NCBI RefSeq assembly: GCF_000820505.1
Contig: NZ_JWJD01000005.1
Location: forward strand, 20,655 to 84,654
Source: Geoalkalibacter ferrihydriticus DSM 17813
GTDB taxonomy: Bacteria > Desulfobacterota > Desulfuromonadia > Desulfuromonadales > Geoalkalibacteraceae
Direction of reading: 5' to 3'
Length of the DNA stretch: 64,000 bases
A model generated the notes under the pieces. The model searched no databases and had not been told where the DNA came from. It saw only the letters and a program-made list of their open reading frames with translations. Below, piece after piece: positions 27,212 through 36,674 of the stretch; the stretch's first letter is position 1; each line of letters starts with the position of its first letter. A program made the translations under genes and the position numbers.

Positions 27212-27658
27212 GTTTTGCCTCCCCTGTCACTGCCGCGATGTCGCGATAATGAAAAACATGCCCGCCCACCCGAGCATAATTGCCTCTTTTCGTTAACTGT
27301 TGAAACAAGAACATTTTTCATCTTTTCTAATTAATATCAGGTTGTCTTTCTTTTGCAACGAAAGCGGGAAAATTAATTTTTCACTAGAACTGCTTTCTTT
27401 TATTTGCTGCAATTGAGGGGAGCGCGGCAGAATCTATATTGGCGGTCCGGAGATCGCGAAACGTCGCCCGAGCGAAAGCCCTCGTTGGCGGCAGCAGGCG
27501 GTTGGTCGGTTTTGGCGCGTACGACCCTGACCTGGATGCAACGACTCATCAAGCGGGTCACGAAGGGGGCGATTTTCTTTTCGTCCCCCTGGCCCGCACG
27601 AGCTGTCTGGATTTTGCCGTGGCGGCAGGCATGCGCCGGCAAAGATGAAAACACGCGC
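27212..27658. other. intergenic region without convincing gene
   Basis: The first 200 bases are AT-rich and promoter-like. The remainder is GC-rich with overlapping open frames of 69 to 165 codons on both strands, none with a ribosome binding site or recognisable product. Nothing is called. Confidence 0.5.
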
Positions 27659-28477
27659 CTATTGTGGAACCCACTCGGCCAGGGCGACTTTCACCAGGCG
27701 CAGGTTCGCATCGGCGTTGAGGACCAGATTGAGCAGCGCGGTGCGCAGCGACACGAATCGTTCGATCTCAGCAACCGGCTCGCGCGTCAGGCGGGCCTTG
27801 TAGGCCGTAACTACTTCATTTATCGCGGCCGTATGGGTGCTCGAGAGATCGGCATAAAGCAGATTGACCGGCGCCGCCCCGATCTGCCCGAGGGGCTGTG
27901 ACAGGGTAATCAGAAAAGGGCCTGGCCGCTGTTCGAGGCGCTCGGCAATTTCGGGATTGTCGTCGCGGCACAGGCGGGCAATTTCTGCAAGATAGCGCAG
28001 CGCCAGGGGTGAATTGTAGTTCGCCAGGCGCAACTCCCGCCCCGGCGCCAGGGCGGGAACATAGAGCAGATTGGTCTCCTCTTTCTGGCGAGACGTCATT
28101 TCCCCCAGTTCCGGCAGCCCCAGGGTTGTTCCCGTGATCGCCTCGAGAATTTTTTCATAGCGCTGCTCAACATCAGCGGCAAGGCCGGGCCGATCGACGC
28201 GCCGCGCAAACAGCACATAGGTGTACATGCCGAAGCCCTGCTCTTCAGCGTCCATATGTGTCAGCAGGTCCCAGGCATGCCGACTGATACCGGGTTCATC
28301 GCCGCGCGTGGGCGGAGGTTCAGGCGCCGCCATGGGCGGCGGCGCTTCCTCGGGTCTTTCTGCGGCAGGGGGTTCGCGCGGCTCTTCCGCACGCTCGATC
28401 TGCGGGCAAGCACTAAGCAAGAGAATGACCAATACAGTGAGTACCGTCTTGAGCAGGTGGGCTGCTTTTCCGGTCAT
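27659..28477 (-). CDS. lipoprotein of unknown function
   Basis: 272 residues. A lipoprotein signal peptide ends LLLSAC, so lipidated Cys24 is predicted. A Pro/Glu-rich linker (about 28-65) follows, then a helical domain with no family I recognise. Asp is not at position +2, so export to the outer membrane is possible, though sorting rules vary. AAAGGAGT precedes the ATG. The gene is six bases downstream of a small membrane protein gene, forming an operon. Confidence 0.78.
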   Translation of the reverse strand: MTGKAAHLLKTVLTVLVILLLSACPQIERAEEPREPPAAERPEEAPPPMAAPEPPPTRGDEPGISRHAWDLLTHMDAEEQGFGMYTYVLFARRVDRPGLAADVEQRYEKILEAITGTTLGLPELGEMTSRQKEETNLLYVPALAPGRELRLANYNSPLALRYLAEIARLCRDDNPEIAERLEQRPGPFLITLSQPLGQIGAAPVNLLYADLSSTHTAAINEVVTAYKARLTREPVAEIERFVSLRTALLNLVLNADANLRLVKVALAEWVPQ

Positions 28478-28483
28478 GATTTT

Positions 28484-28699
28484 TTACTCCTTTTTCTGCC
28501 CGGCGCCCCTGTTGGCCTGTCGCCGCCCCCAGAAGTAATTGAGTGCTGAAGCCAGACCCACAGCAACCAAAACGATCACGCCCAACACCTCGGAGGTTGC
28601 GATCGCAGGGTAAACGGCCTTGAATGCCCCGAGGATCGCCGCCCCGATGATCACTGCCAGAAAAAATAATTTCGATCCCTTGGCCCAGAGGTTTGCCAT
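28484..28699 (-). CDS. small membrane protein, 71 aa
   Basis: 71 residues with two hydrophobic helices (about 10-28 and 38-56) and a positively charged C-terminal tail (GRRQANRGAGQKKE). GGGGAGGAAGAAA precedes the ATG. It is the first gene of a two-gene unit with the lipoprotein, which may mean a shared envelope function. No family recognised. Confidence 0.72.
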   Translation of the reverse strand: MANLWAKGSKLFFLAVIIGAAILGAFKAVYPAIATSEVLGVIVLVAVGLASALNYFWGRRQANRGAGQKKE

Positions 28700-28741
28700 T
28701 TTCTTCCTCCCCAGGGAGAAGGTTTTCGTTAAAGGCTAACT

Positions 28742-28843
28742 CTATTTTACCGCTTTTTGGAGAAATGGCAGATTGACGACAGGCAGGATGTTCGGATGTC
28801 GGAACAGCATAATGGCCCAAAAAACAAAGAATAAATTGATCAT
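28742..28843 (-). pseudogene. possible remnant of a small membrane-protein gene
   Basis: From the ATG at 28843 a 33-codon frame encodes MINLFFVFWAIMLF, clearly membrane-like. The same frame continues upstream for about 25 codons (KSPKILLLAAV) with no ATG, GTG or TTG start. The membrane helix is split by the only possible start codon, so the gene has lost its beginning or uses a rare start. Confidence 0.3.
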
Positions 28844-29018
28844 GACTGCGGCGAGGAGAAGAATCTTGGGTGATTTCAGGAGAAAATCAAGGGTGAAGCT
28901 GGATCCCTCTCTTTTCGGTATCCCTGCTTGCGTAGTCTTTATTCAAAGGTAGGATTCAAACAGAGAAGGTTTTTTGAACCCTGGCTATCCAACTGCGCCA
29001 GCCAGTCGCGCCGCAGGT

Positions 29019-29040
29019 TGCGGTGCGTGTTGAACAGTTA
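29019..29040 (+). repeat. dispersed repeat, copy 2
   Basis: Matches positions 71-92 at 20 of 22 bases. Here CCGCA-GGT-TGCGG forms a compact hairpin at its left end. It lies about 60 bases before the cupin gene. Confidence 0.45.
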
Positions 29041-29102
29041 TTTTGAAACCGGATCTCACGGATTCAGGGTTTGGAAAGAAGACCAGGAAAGGAGGATGTT
29101 CC

Positions 29103-29585
29103 ATGTTAAAGCGTATCTTTATCATCGCAACGCTCGTCTTGTTGGCGGCTTCCGGTGGCGTGGCGGAAGACAGAGTCCAGGTGCCTTACCACGGCGAAGG
29201 GCACGTTCTGCTGAACGCCTCCGACCTGGCATGGGGCGACATCGCCTCCATGGCTCCAGGTGCAAAAATCACCATCATCGAGGGTGATTTAAGCCAGGAG
29301 GCTCCGTTCACCTTCCGTCTGAAGCTTCCCGCCGACTACCGTCTTGCGCCCCACGTCCATCCGGCCTATGAGCGGGTCACGGTGCTCTCCGGTACTCTGC
29401 ACTTCGCCCATGGCGAGACCTTCGACCGGACGAGAACTCTGGCGCTCAAACCGGGTGGAGTCGCCATCATGCCGCCGGGAGCGCCGATGTTCGGCTACAC
29501 GGAAGAGGAAACCATCATCCAACTTCACGGCACCGGCCCCTGGGGCATCAAATATTTGAACCCCGAAGACGACCCGCGTAAATAA
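29103..29585 (+). CDS. exported cupin-domain protein
   Basis: 160 residues. An N-terminal signal peptide (about 1-21, ending GGVAE) directs it to the periplasm. A single cupin barrel follows, with metal-binding-like motif HVHPAYERVTVLSGTLHFAHGE in the first half and PGGVAIMPPGAPMFGYTEEETIIQLHGTG in the second. Reaction unknown; similar proteins are sensors or dioxygenase-like. AAGGAGGATGTTCC precedes the ATG. A second ATG seven bases earlier is in another frame. Confidence 0.82.
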   Translation: MLKRIFIIATLVLLAASGGVAEDRVQVPYHGEGHVLLNASDLAWGDIASMAPGAKITIIEGDLSQEAPFTFRLKLPADYRLAPHVHPAYERVTVLSGTLHFAHGETFDRTRTLALKPGGVAIMPPGAPMFGYTEEETIIQLHGTGPWGIKYLNPEDDPRK

Positions 29586-29790
29586 GGACTTTGTGCGCGG
29601 TCCCCGCGAGGATCGCGCGCATAACGCGAGGCCTCGCGCAGACGGGTTGCGCGCCGAATCGGCGTCAGGGGTGCGGTGTATTTCTGCAGAGAATCTGTCT
29701 AGGCGCCTGCCCGAACGGCTCACTCCGCGCCCCCTCATTCCTGCGGACCTGCCGCCTGTGGCGCGGGGGCGCTTTTAACTTTTTGCGCCT

Positions 29791-30000
29791 TCACCGCAGG
29801 GTTATCTGCCTGCCCTCGAAATCCACGACTTGCCCACTGCGGATTTTGCACCGCTTGCGCAATTCCACTTGCCCGTCGACACTTACGCGGCCCTCGGCAA
29901 TCAACGCCTTGGCCGTGCCGCCGCTGGAACAGAGGCCGGTGACTTTGAGCAGGTTATGCAATTCGATGAATTCGTGACCGCTGAGAGAAAATTCGTCCAT
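29791..30000 (-). CDS. S4-domain RNA-binding protein, YbcJ-like
   Basis: 69 residues forming one S4 domain: FIELHNLLKVTGLCSSGGTAKALIAEGRVSVDGQ, then RKRCKIRSGQVV. This is the YbcJ/RlbA type of small S4 protein, thought to bind structured RNA. It is encoded 54 bases downstream of the DEAD-box helicase on the same strand, so both may act in RNA metabolism from one transcript. Confidence 0.88.
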   Translation of the reverse strand: MDEFSLSGHEFIELHNLLKVTGLCSSGGTAKALIAEGRVSVDGQVELRKRCKIRSGQVVDFEGRQITLR

Positions 30001-30054
30001 ATCCGGGGTGATTTCTACCTTATTAGTGAGAACTTTTGACCAGGGCGCCTGCGC

Positions 30055-31815
30055 CTACTTGTCGGTCTTGGGGCCCCGCCGGCTGTAAGGCGGTTTTTTC
30101 GGACCCGGCTTGAAGGGCCGTTGGTCGCCACCCTTGCCGTAAGGTCTGCGCTTGGGGGGCTTGCCCTGCAACGCTTGTCCCGCGCCCCGGTCCTCGCTGA
30201 GTTGCAGGCGCTGACCGCACACCCACACCCCCTGGAGATGGCGCAGGATATCGGCCGGGAGGTCGCGCGGCAGATCGACCAGGCTGAACGAATCAAAGAT
30301 TTTGATCTGGCCAATATCACGACTGCTGAGGTTGGCCTCATTGGTGATGGCGCCGACGATATTGCCCGGCTCAACTTTGTGGGCACGGCCGACCTCGATG
30401 CGGTAGCGCTGCTTGTCGGCATCCTGTGCCTCTCTGGGGCGCGCCGGGCGGGAACGGGACGGCTGCTCGGGTGCGACGACTTCTTCGGCCAGGCCGCCTT
30501 CGGGTTGCAGGGGGCGATCCTTTTGCACCAGGTAGGCGAGAGTGGCGGCGATGCGGCGCAGGCCGACATCGTATTCGCTCTGATAGCTGTCGATGAATTC
30601 CTCGAAAAATTCCAGATCTTCGGATTCCATGGCCGTGGCGATCTGCTCCTTGAACAGGCCGATGCGCCGATCCGTGATATCCTTGCGTGTCGGCAGGCTC
30701 ATGGAGGTGATGGGCTGGCGCGTGGCCTGCTCGATGGCGGAGAGCAGGCGCATTTCCCGCGGCGCGACAAACAGAATCGCTTTGCCCTCGCGACCCGCGC
30801 GGCCGGTGCGGCCGATGCGGTGGATATAGGCTTCGGTGTCATAGGGGATGTCGTAGTTGATGACATGGCTGATGCGCTTGACATCGAGACCACGCGCGGC
30901 GACATCGGTGGCGACGACAATGTCGAGGCTGCCGCTTTTGAGCCGCTCGACGGTTTTCTCCCGCAGCGCCTGGGTCATGTCGCCGTTCAGGGGGGCACTG
31001 GAGAAGCCGCGCGCTTCGAGTTTTTCCGCCAGCTCCACGGTGGCGGTCTTGGTGCGCACGAAGACGATCATCCCCTCGATCTCCTCGGCCTCAAGAATGC
31101 GGGTGAGGGCATCGAGCTTGTGTAGACCTTTGACCTGCCAGAATCTTTGGGCGATGGTGTCGACTGTCGCGGTTTTGGCCTTGATGCGGATTTCTACCGG
31201 ATCCTTGAGCTGGCGGCGGGCGACCTGCATAACTTCCTTGGGCATGGTCGCAGAAAACAGCGCAACCTGCTTGTGCGCCGGAGTATGCTCAAGAATCTGC
31301 TCGACCTCATCGATGAAACCCATCTTGAGCATTTCATCCGCCTCATCGACGACCACGCCGATCAAGCGGTCCAGGCGCAGGGTGCCGCGCCGCAGGTGGT
31401 CCTGGATGCGTCCCGGGGTGCCGACCACCGCCTGCACGCCGCGGGCGAGCATGCGCAGTTGCTGGCCCATGTTCTGCCCGCCGTAGACGGGCAAGACATG
31501 AAAATCCTTGAGATGCCGCGCATAGGTCTGCATGGCCTCGGCGACTTGCAGAGCCAGCTCGCGAGTCGGCGTCAGGACCAGAATCTGTGGACTTTTCAAA
31601 GCTGGGTCGATGCGGCTGAGCAGCGGCAGGGCAAAGGCGGCGGTCTTACCGGTGCCCGTCTGCGCCTGGCCGAGAAGGTCGCGTCCCGCCAGCAGCGGCG
31701 GGATGCTGCGCGCCTGGATGGGCGAGGGGCTTTCGTAGCCGATTTCGTCGATGACCCGGGCGATGGCGGGCGCCAGTTCAAGCTCGGCAAAGGTGGGGAG
31801 TGTCTCTTCGGTCAT
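30055..31815 (-). CDS. deaD: DEAD-box ATP-dependent RNA helicase (CsdA/DeaD type)
   Basis: 586-residue RNA helicase. Motifs in order: Q motif (SPIQARSIP), I AQTGTGKT, Ia PTRELALQ, Ib GTPGR, II DEAD, III SAT, then the second RecA domain with DVAARGLDV and VI HRIGRTGRAGR. A DbpA-like RNA-binding domain (about 465-545, RYRIEVGRAHKVEPGNIVGAI) and an Arg/Lys-rich tail follow. This order is that of DeaD/CsdA, which unwinds mRNA and assists 50S assembly, often in the cold. The ATG at 31815 follows AAGGATCACC. Confidence 0.93.
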   Translation of the reverse strand: MTEETLPTFAELELAPAIARVIDEIGYESPSPIQARSIPPLLAGRDLLGQAQTGTGKTAAFALPLLSRIDPALKSPQILVLTPTRELALQVAEAMQTYARHLKDFHVLPVYGGQNMGQQLRMLARGVQAVVGTPGRIQDHLRRGTLRLDRLIGVVVDEADEMLKMGFIDEVEQILEHTPAHKQVALFSATMPKEVMQVARRQLKDPVEIRIKAKTATVDTIAQRFWQVKGLHKLDALTRILEAEEIEGMIVFVRTKTATVELAEKLEARGFSSAPLNGDMTQALREKTVERLKSGSLDIVVATDVAARGLDVKRISHVINYDIPYDTEAYIHRIGRTGRAGREGKAILFVAPREMRLLSAIEQATRQPITSMSLPTRKDITDRRIGLFKEQIATAMESEDLEFFEEFIDSYQSEYDVGLRRIAATLAYLVQKDRPLQPEGGLAEEVVAPEQPSRSRPARPREAQDADKQRYRIEVGRAHKVEPGNIVGAITNEANLSSRDIGQIKIFDSFSLVDLPRDLPADILRHLQGVWVCGQRLQLSEDRGAGQALQGKPPKRRPYGKGGDQRPFKPGPKKPPYSRRGPKTDK

Positions 31816-31924
31816 GGTGATCCTTGATGGTGTAGGTCTGATTAAAATGACGCAGTCTAACCTGTTTGCAGGCCGTTTGAAATTTATAAATGCAAATATT
31901 TTTTCGAGCCCTTAGAGTGTCGGA

Positions 31925-33970
31925 TTAAATGTCGTTTCCGGTGACCCTGGCCAAAACCTTCTTGAGCGCTTTTACATCTATGGGTTTGGCCAGATAAGCG
32001 TTCATCCCGGCCGCTAACAACCGCTCGCGATCTCCGGCCATGGCGTAGGCGGTGATGGCGATAATGGGGATTTCGCGTTTGTTGCCGAATTCCCGCGAGG
32101 TGCGGATGGTTCTGGTCGCTTGGATGCCGTTCATGACCGGCATCTGCACATCCATGAGAATACAGTCAAAATCCTGCTCAGCAAGAAGCTCCAGAGCTTG
32201 GCGGCCATTGCCTGCCGAAATGACTTTATGTCCGGCCAGTTCCAATAATCTCTGCATGGCGAGCCGGTTGACGGGGTTGTCTTCGGCCAGCAGCAGGGTT
32301 AAGCAATCGCCTGCTTGATTCGGGGCTGTGGCGCCCACGGGTTGAGGTTTTTGATCGGGCCTGTCGGCAAACTTGAAGGGGAGAATCACCTGTACTCTGG
32401 TGCCCCGTCCGACCCGACTCTCCAGCATGACGCGGCCACCCATCAGGTCAACAATGCGCTTGACGATGGAGAGTCCCAGCCCCACGCCCTGGTCATTGCG
32501 GGCGGGATCGCACCCGGCTTGTGAGAAGGGCTGAAAAAGATCGTGCAGGCGCTCTTCGGGAATGCCGATCCCGGTGTCGGTCACCTGGAACAGGATTTGC
32601 GGTTCTAGGGTGTCGTCGGCGAGGAAAGGCTTGATTTCAAGACTGACCCGACCAGAATCAGTGAATTTGAGGGCATTGCCCACCAGGTTGAAAAGAATCT
32701 GGCGCAGGCGCGCCTCATCGCCTTTGAGGTAGACAGGGACGCTGGAGTCCAGGGTGCATTGAAGGTCGACGCCTTTGTCGCGAGTGGTGACCGCGAAGAG
32801 TCCCGCCACGGAATCGCTTAGGTTTTTGAGGTTGAATTCAGCTTCGATGATTTCAAGCTTGCCGGCCTCGATGCGGGATATGTCCAGAATATCCGAAAGC
32901 AGGCGGGTCAGTCGTTCGGCCGAGGTGATGGCCATTTGCGTGAATTGTTTCTGATCGGGGTTGAGTGACGTGGTTTGCAGATAGTGCAGGGTGCCCATGA
33001 TGCCGTTGAGGGGCGTGCGGATCTCATGGCTCATGTTGGCGAGGAACTCGGACTTGGCGCGGTTGGCGGCGTCGGCCTGCTCTTTGGCCGCAATCAGTGC
33101 TTCCTGCGCTCGTTTGTGGTCGGTGATGTCTTCGTAGGTGCCTAGAATGCCAATGATTTTTCCGGAGGCGTCGCGCAGCGGCGCCTTGCTGGTGCGCAAC
33201 CAGATACGTTGGCCATCGGGGGTGGTTTGCGGCTCCTCATAAGCAAGCTTGGCGACGCCGCTCTCCGTGACCTGGCGGTCGTCCGCGCGATACAATTCGG
33301 CCTGCTCAATCCAGCTCAGATCAAAGTCAAGTTTGCCGATAATCTGCTCGGACGACGTAAATCCCGCATCCCTGGCAAATGGCAGGTTGCAGCCGAGGTA
33401 GCGGCCCTCCAGATCCTTCCAGAAAACCCGCACCGGCACCGTATCCAGCACATTGCGCAGGAGCCGGCGTGACTCACTTTCAGCCTCTTCAAGCAGCTTG
33501 CGATCCGTGATATCGCGACCGACACCGACAATGGCGCTGATTTCGCCCCTTTCATTCAGAATGGCTTTGTCCGACCAGGCCAGCCAGCGCCAACCGTTTT
33601 TCGTCAGTGCGCGTTGCTCCAGATAAACGGAGTAGGGAGGTTTGAAAAGATTCTCCATGGCCTCGAGGGTGGATTCGCGATCCTCCTCGTGGACCAGGGG
33701 AATGAAGCGCTCGTTGAGCAGTTGTTCCTCGGTTTTGCCGAACAGGGCGCAATAGGAGGGGCTGACGAATTGAAACTTTCCATCGGGGTCGACCTTGACG
33801 ACGAGTTCGTCGGTGTTTTCCACCAGCAGCCGAAAGTTTTCCTCGCTCGTGCGCAGGACCTCCTCGACCCGCTGGTGTTTCGTCTCTTCGGCTTTCAGCC
33901 GCGAAATCTCGCGCCGCGCCGCCGCCAGTTCCGCGAGAAGTTTCTCTCTGGGCATTTCAGAGTCTTGCAT
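31925..33970 (-). CDS. hybrid sensor kinase: PAS-PAS-HisKA-HATPase-REC
   Basis: 681-residue soluble hybrid kinase. A coiled coil (about 1-45) is followed by two PAS/PAC units (about 45-165 and 170-300, ending VGRDITDRK and TYEDITDHK). HisKA has [12 protein letters not shown], and the HATPase has [19 protein letters not shown] and [13 protein letters not shown] receiver domain at the C-terminus has LLAEDNPVN and [12 protein letters not shown]. It needs an external Hpt protein or regulator, none of which is here. The ATG at 33970 has CAGGAAAG seven bases upstream; the longer frame from 34006 has no such site. Confidence 0.9.
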   Translation of the reverse strand: MQDSEMPREKLLAELAAARREISRLKAEETKHQRVEEVLRTSEENFRLLVENTDELVVKVDPDGKFQFVSPSYCALFGKTEEQLLNERFIPLVHEEDRESTLEAMENLFKPPYSVYLEQRALTKNGWRWLAWSDKAILNERGEISAIVGVGRDITDRKLLEEAESESRRLLRNVLDTVPVRVFWKDLEGRYLGCNLPFARDAGFTSSEQIIGKLDFDLSWIEQAELYRADDRQVTESGVAKLAYEEPQTTPDGQRIWLRTSKAPLRDASGKIIGILGTYEDITDHKRAQEALIAAKEQADAANRAKSEFLANMSHEIRTPLNGIMGTLHYLQTTSLNPDQKQFTQMAITSAERLTRLLSDILDISRIEAGKLEIIEAEFNLKNLSDSVAGLFAVTTRDKGVDLQCTLDSSVPVYLKGDEARLRQILFNLVGNALKFTDSGRVSLEIKPFLADDTLEPQILFQVTDTGIGIPEERLHDLFQPFSQAGCDPARNDQGVGLGLSIVKRIVDLMGGRVMLESRVGRGTRVQVILPFKFADRPDQKPQPVGATAPNQAGDCLTLLLAEDNPVNRLAMQRLLELAGHKVISAGNGRQALELLAEQDFDCILMDVQMPVMNGIQATRTIRTSREFGNKREIPIIAITAYAMAGDRERLLAAGMNAYLAKPIDVKALKKVLARVTGNDI

Positions 33971-34031
33971 GGCGGTCTTTCCTGGGGGCAGATGGTAGTT
34001 ATGCATGAGGCCACATTATAGTAGAGTTTAG

Positions 34032-34193
34032 CATAACATCCAAGCCGCGCGCCTCAGATGTTATGATCAACCTAAAACAGTTCAGGCCGCCAAAGCCTAC
34101 GGCCTGCCCGCGGAAAAAATCATCATCCCGATCCGCGAAAACTCTCTCGAGTCAGTGGCGGTGGGGAGTGTGCTCCGCGCTGATCGCAAATAG
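34032..34193 (+). pseudogene. possible 3' remnant of a gene
   Basis: The frame ending at TAG 34193 reads AKAYGLPAEKIIIPIRENS and then LESVAVGSVLRADRK, protein-like in composition. The frame is closed by TAG near 34031 and contains no start codon. It looks like the last 40 to 50 codons of a lost gene. I do not recognise the family. Confidence 0.3.
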
Positions 34194-34268
34194 GCGCGTT
34201 GGCGGCACACCCGGGCCGGCAGAGTAAATGAAATGAGACCGGCAACCCCCTCGGAAGGGTCATAAACC

Positions 34269-34580
34269 ATGTCTGGTGAAGATGAGGTTGGCATCCCTGA
34301 GATCGTCGTTTTGCCCATCGACGGCATTCTTGACCTGCACAGCTTTCGCCCTGCTGATGTCAGGTATTTGATCCCCGATTACTTTGCGGAATGCCGCAAG
34401 CGTGGCATCCTCGATGTCCGCATCATTCACGGCAAAGGCTCGGGGAAACTACAGCGCGGGGTGCACGCCATTCTCGGTCGGCTGCCGGAGGTGGTCGCTT
34501 TTCGTTTTGCGGGGGAAGACCGCGGTGGATGGGGTGCGACTCTGGTACAGCTGCGGCCGCTTGTGGAGCGGGATGCTTGA
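34269..34580 (+). CDS. stand-alone Smr-domain protein
   Basis: 103 residues forming one Smr domain: LDLHSF (the LDLH motif), then VRIIHGKGSGKLQRGVHAIL (the HGxGxG motif) and LVQLR at the end. Smr domains have nuclease or nicking activity, and small proteins of this kind act on ribosomes or nucleic acids. It is alone on the plus strand, convergent with the NicO gene. Confidence 0.9.
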   Translation: MSGEDEVGIPEIVVLPIDGILDLHSFRPADVRYLIPDYFAECRKRGILDVRIIHGKGSGKLQRGVHAILGRLPEVVAFRFAGEDRGGWGATLVQLRPLVERDA

Positions 34581-34666
34581 TTTGTTGTCGACGAGTGCAG
34601 GGGCCATGCATCAGGAAAGAGTATGGCCGGAAACTGGTGGGCCCCGCCTGCTACTTTATACAAGGA

Positions 34667-35614
34667 CTAAAAAAACCGAGCTCCGGCCGAACCAACGCTT
34701 CCCAGCAACAATGATGTTCCGAGAAACACGATGAACAGTGCGCCGCCGACGGCAAATAAGGCATAGGTGGTGCGGAACACCCGCGGGGAGGTCGAAGTCA
34801 GGCGCATGACGGCGCCGCGCGAGCCCAGGGTGATGATGCCCACCAGGGAATTGGTCAAGCCCATGCCGATGGCCAGGACGACCATGGCGGCCAGGCCCGC
34901 CCATAAAATATCGAGACTTAAGGTGAAGAGCAGAATGAGAGCCGCCCCGGGACAGGGAATCAGGCCGGCCGACAGGGACAGAGCCGCCATGCTGGTGCGG
35001 TCGGCATCGGCACGGGCTTGCTCTGATACGGGCTTGCGCCGGGCAAGGATGTCTTTGGCCGCCTTAAGCAGCAGAAAGCTTCCGATAAGAATGATGAGCA
35101 GATAACTGAAGGGCTGCAGTCCGCCCTCCAACTCCTGAAAAGCGAAGATATTGGTTTTTCGTCCCAACAGGGCGAGGGCAAAAACCACGGCGGTGGCGGA
35201 AAGAACGTGCATGAAGGTTATCAGGTTACCGAAGAGCAGCGCCTGTCTGAGGGTGCCCCGGCGCGCCAGAAAATAAGCGCAGACGATGGATTTTCCGTGA
35301 CCCGGCCCCAGCGCGTGGACCACCCCGAAGGCAAAGGTCAGGGCCAAAAAGCGCAGGGTCGTGCCGCCGGTGGGCTTTTCCTGAATTTGTCGGGCATAGC
35401 CGGTCATGTGTTCGCGAAAGTCGCGTTGCAGGGCGTTGAGCCTGACCAGCAGAGGGTTGATCGTGGCCGGTTTGCGGCGGCTCTCCGCCTGTTCTTCCGC
35501 AGTGTTTTGGGAAGGCGTCAGGAAGGGATTCTGTGCCCGGCCCGGCGCGGCCTGCTGAGCGCCGACGAGAAACACACACAAACACAAAAAAGCCAGGACC
35601 GATTTATTGATCAT
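34667..35614 (-). CDS. NicO/RcnA-family nickel-cobalt transporter
   Basis: 315 residues. A cleavable signal or first helix (about 1-19) precedes a hydrophilic stretch (30-85), then about six membrane helices. The signature HALGPGHGKSIVCAYFLA in the first core helix and LIPCPGAALILLF in a later one identify the NicO family, which moves Ni2+ or Co2+. It overlaps the upstream DUF1007 gene by four bases (ATGA). That pairing is widespread and suggests a metal-export unit. Direction and metal are not proven by sequence. Confidence 0.88.
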   Translation of the reverse strand: MINKSVLAFLCLCVFLVGAQQAAPGRAQNPFLTPSQNTAEEQAESRRKPATINPLLVRLNALQRDFREHMTGYARQIQEKPTGGTTLRFLALTFAFGVVHALGPGHGKSIVCAYFLARRGTLRQALLFGNLITFMHVLSATAVVFALALLGRKTNIFAFQELEGGLQPFSYLLIILIGSFLLLKAAKDILARRKPVSEQARADADRTSMAALSLSAGLIPCPGAALILLFTLSLDILWAGLAAMVVLAIGMGLTNSLVGIITLGSRGAVMRLTSTSPRVFRTTYALFAVGGALFIVFLGTSLLLGSVGSAGARFF

Positions 35615-36216
35615 GACGCTTTCATGAACTCCAGATGCAATGCGCGGGGTGCGAATAGGGTGCCGAAGAGTTCCGATGAGGAATCCTCGCGCAGCTCATG
35701 CACGACGCGCAGGTTTGCTGGCTGTTCGACCTGTACCGGTTGGCCCCTGTGCCAAGTGAAGTCGACGAAGATCTCAGGGTCCCTGGCCATGAAACGAACG
35801 GATTTGGGCGTGGCGATGGCCGCTACCGTACAGGGCACGAAGAACTCGTAAACGGCTTGGTTGTTGGTGAAGCGAACCTGGAAATCCCTCACAAATTGCA
35901 CACGAAACTCCTGTCCGTCGATCCACACCTGGGAAAAATATTGATAATTCCGCAGGTTGTCGAAAAGCTCGGCCTTGATGCGGGCTGCCTGCTCCGGTGT
36001 GGGGGCGTTGCCTTGCAACTCGGCGATCTCTCGGATCTGCTCGCTGAATATCTCGTCAAAAGTCCATTGCAGGCGAAACCCTTCCAATCCCTGCTCATTG
36101 AAGACAACGGTAACGGAGTAGTCCACCCAGACATGAGGATGGGCCGCTGCCGGGAGAGGCAGGGCCAGAAGCAGCAGAAGCAGCGGCCAGAACGAAAAAA
36201 CTTTAATTTTATGCAT
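35611..36216 (-). CDS. DUF1007 periplasmic protein
   Basis: 201 residues. A signal peptide (about 1-25) ends PAAAHPHVWVDY; the HPHVW motif right after cleavage is the hallmark of DUF1007 and may bind metal. The remainder is a beta-rich domain (VVFNEQGLEGFRLQWTFDE). It probably delivers or receives metal for the NicO transporter encoded by the overlapping gene downstream. The open frame extends 31 codons upstream, but signal-peptide position favours the ATG at 36216. Ribosome binding site weak. Confidence 0.85.
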   Translation of the reverse strand: MHKIKVFSFWPLLLLLLALPLPAAAHPHVWVDYSVTVVFNEQGLEGFRLQWTFDEIFSEQIREIAELQGNAPTPEQAARIKAELFDNLRNYQYFSQVWIDGQEFRVQFVRDFQVRFTNNQAVYEFFVPCTVAAIATPKSVRFMARDPEIFVDFTWHRGQPVQVEQPANLRVVHELREDSSSELFGTLFAPRALHLEFMKAS

Positions 36217-36435
36217 GATTGAATGCCCAGCTTGGCTTGATGGTTTGGTTCTGCAGGGAGCCTGCGATTGCGGCAAGGAAGTATATCGCGGACCAGCTGG
36301 CTGCCGCAACCAGATCCGTAGCGAGATTGGTGATCCCGCAGTGATCGGGCCGTCAAGTGAGGTATACTGAGAGGGGACAGAAAGAGTTTTTTTCCCTAAG
36401 GCTGGGCACGAAGAGAATCAGAAAGGAGAGCCGTC

Positions 36436-36531
36436 ATGGCCGAAGGCAAGCATGCTGACGGAATGGAAAAGAGGGGTCGCGGCAAGCCGACTTCTCATCG
36501 ATTGGCCGTGATCTCGTTCCCTTGGGATTGA
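36436..36531 (+). CDS. small ORF, 31 aa, ending inside a terminator hairpin
   Basis: 31 codons from an ATG preceded by AAAGGAGAGCCGTC, a strong site. The product is very basic (MEKRGRGKPTSHRLAV) and unlike any family I know. Its stop codon lies within the stem of the hairpin at 36505-36540, so ribosomes on it would disrupt that stem. This is the layout of a leader peptide or attenuator. Confidence 0.35.
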   Translation: MAEGKHADGMEKRGRGKPTSHRLAVISFPWD

Positions 36532-36550
36532 GGTCACGGCTTTTGCATTT
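36505..36550 (+). terminator. terminator or attenuator hairpin
   Basis: GCCGTGATCTC (36505-36515) pairs with GAGGTCACGGC (36530-36540) with one mismatch, followed by TTTTGCATTTTG. It overlaps the last nine codons of the 31-codon ORF. Confidence 0.6.
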
Positions 36551-36674
36551 TGAGCCCGGAAGCGCCGGTCCAAATGCTGAAAAAAAATTGCTGTCGAACA
36601 GGGGGCTAAGGTCTCCTTTTTTCATGCTGCAACCGATTGATTTCAAACGTTAAATTTAAAGTAAAATTTTTCCG

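Noticed and set aside
27404-27901. 165-codon plus-strand open frame and a 69-codon frame inside it
   Set aside because: No ribosome binding site, no recognisable product, and it overlaps the lipoprotein gene on the other strand.
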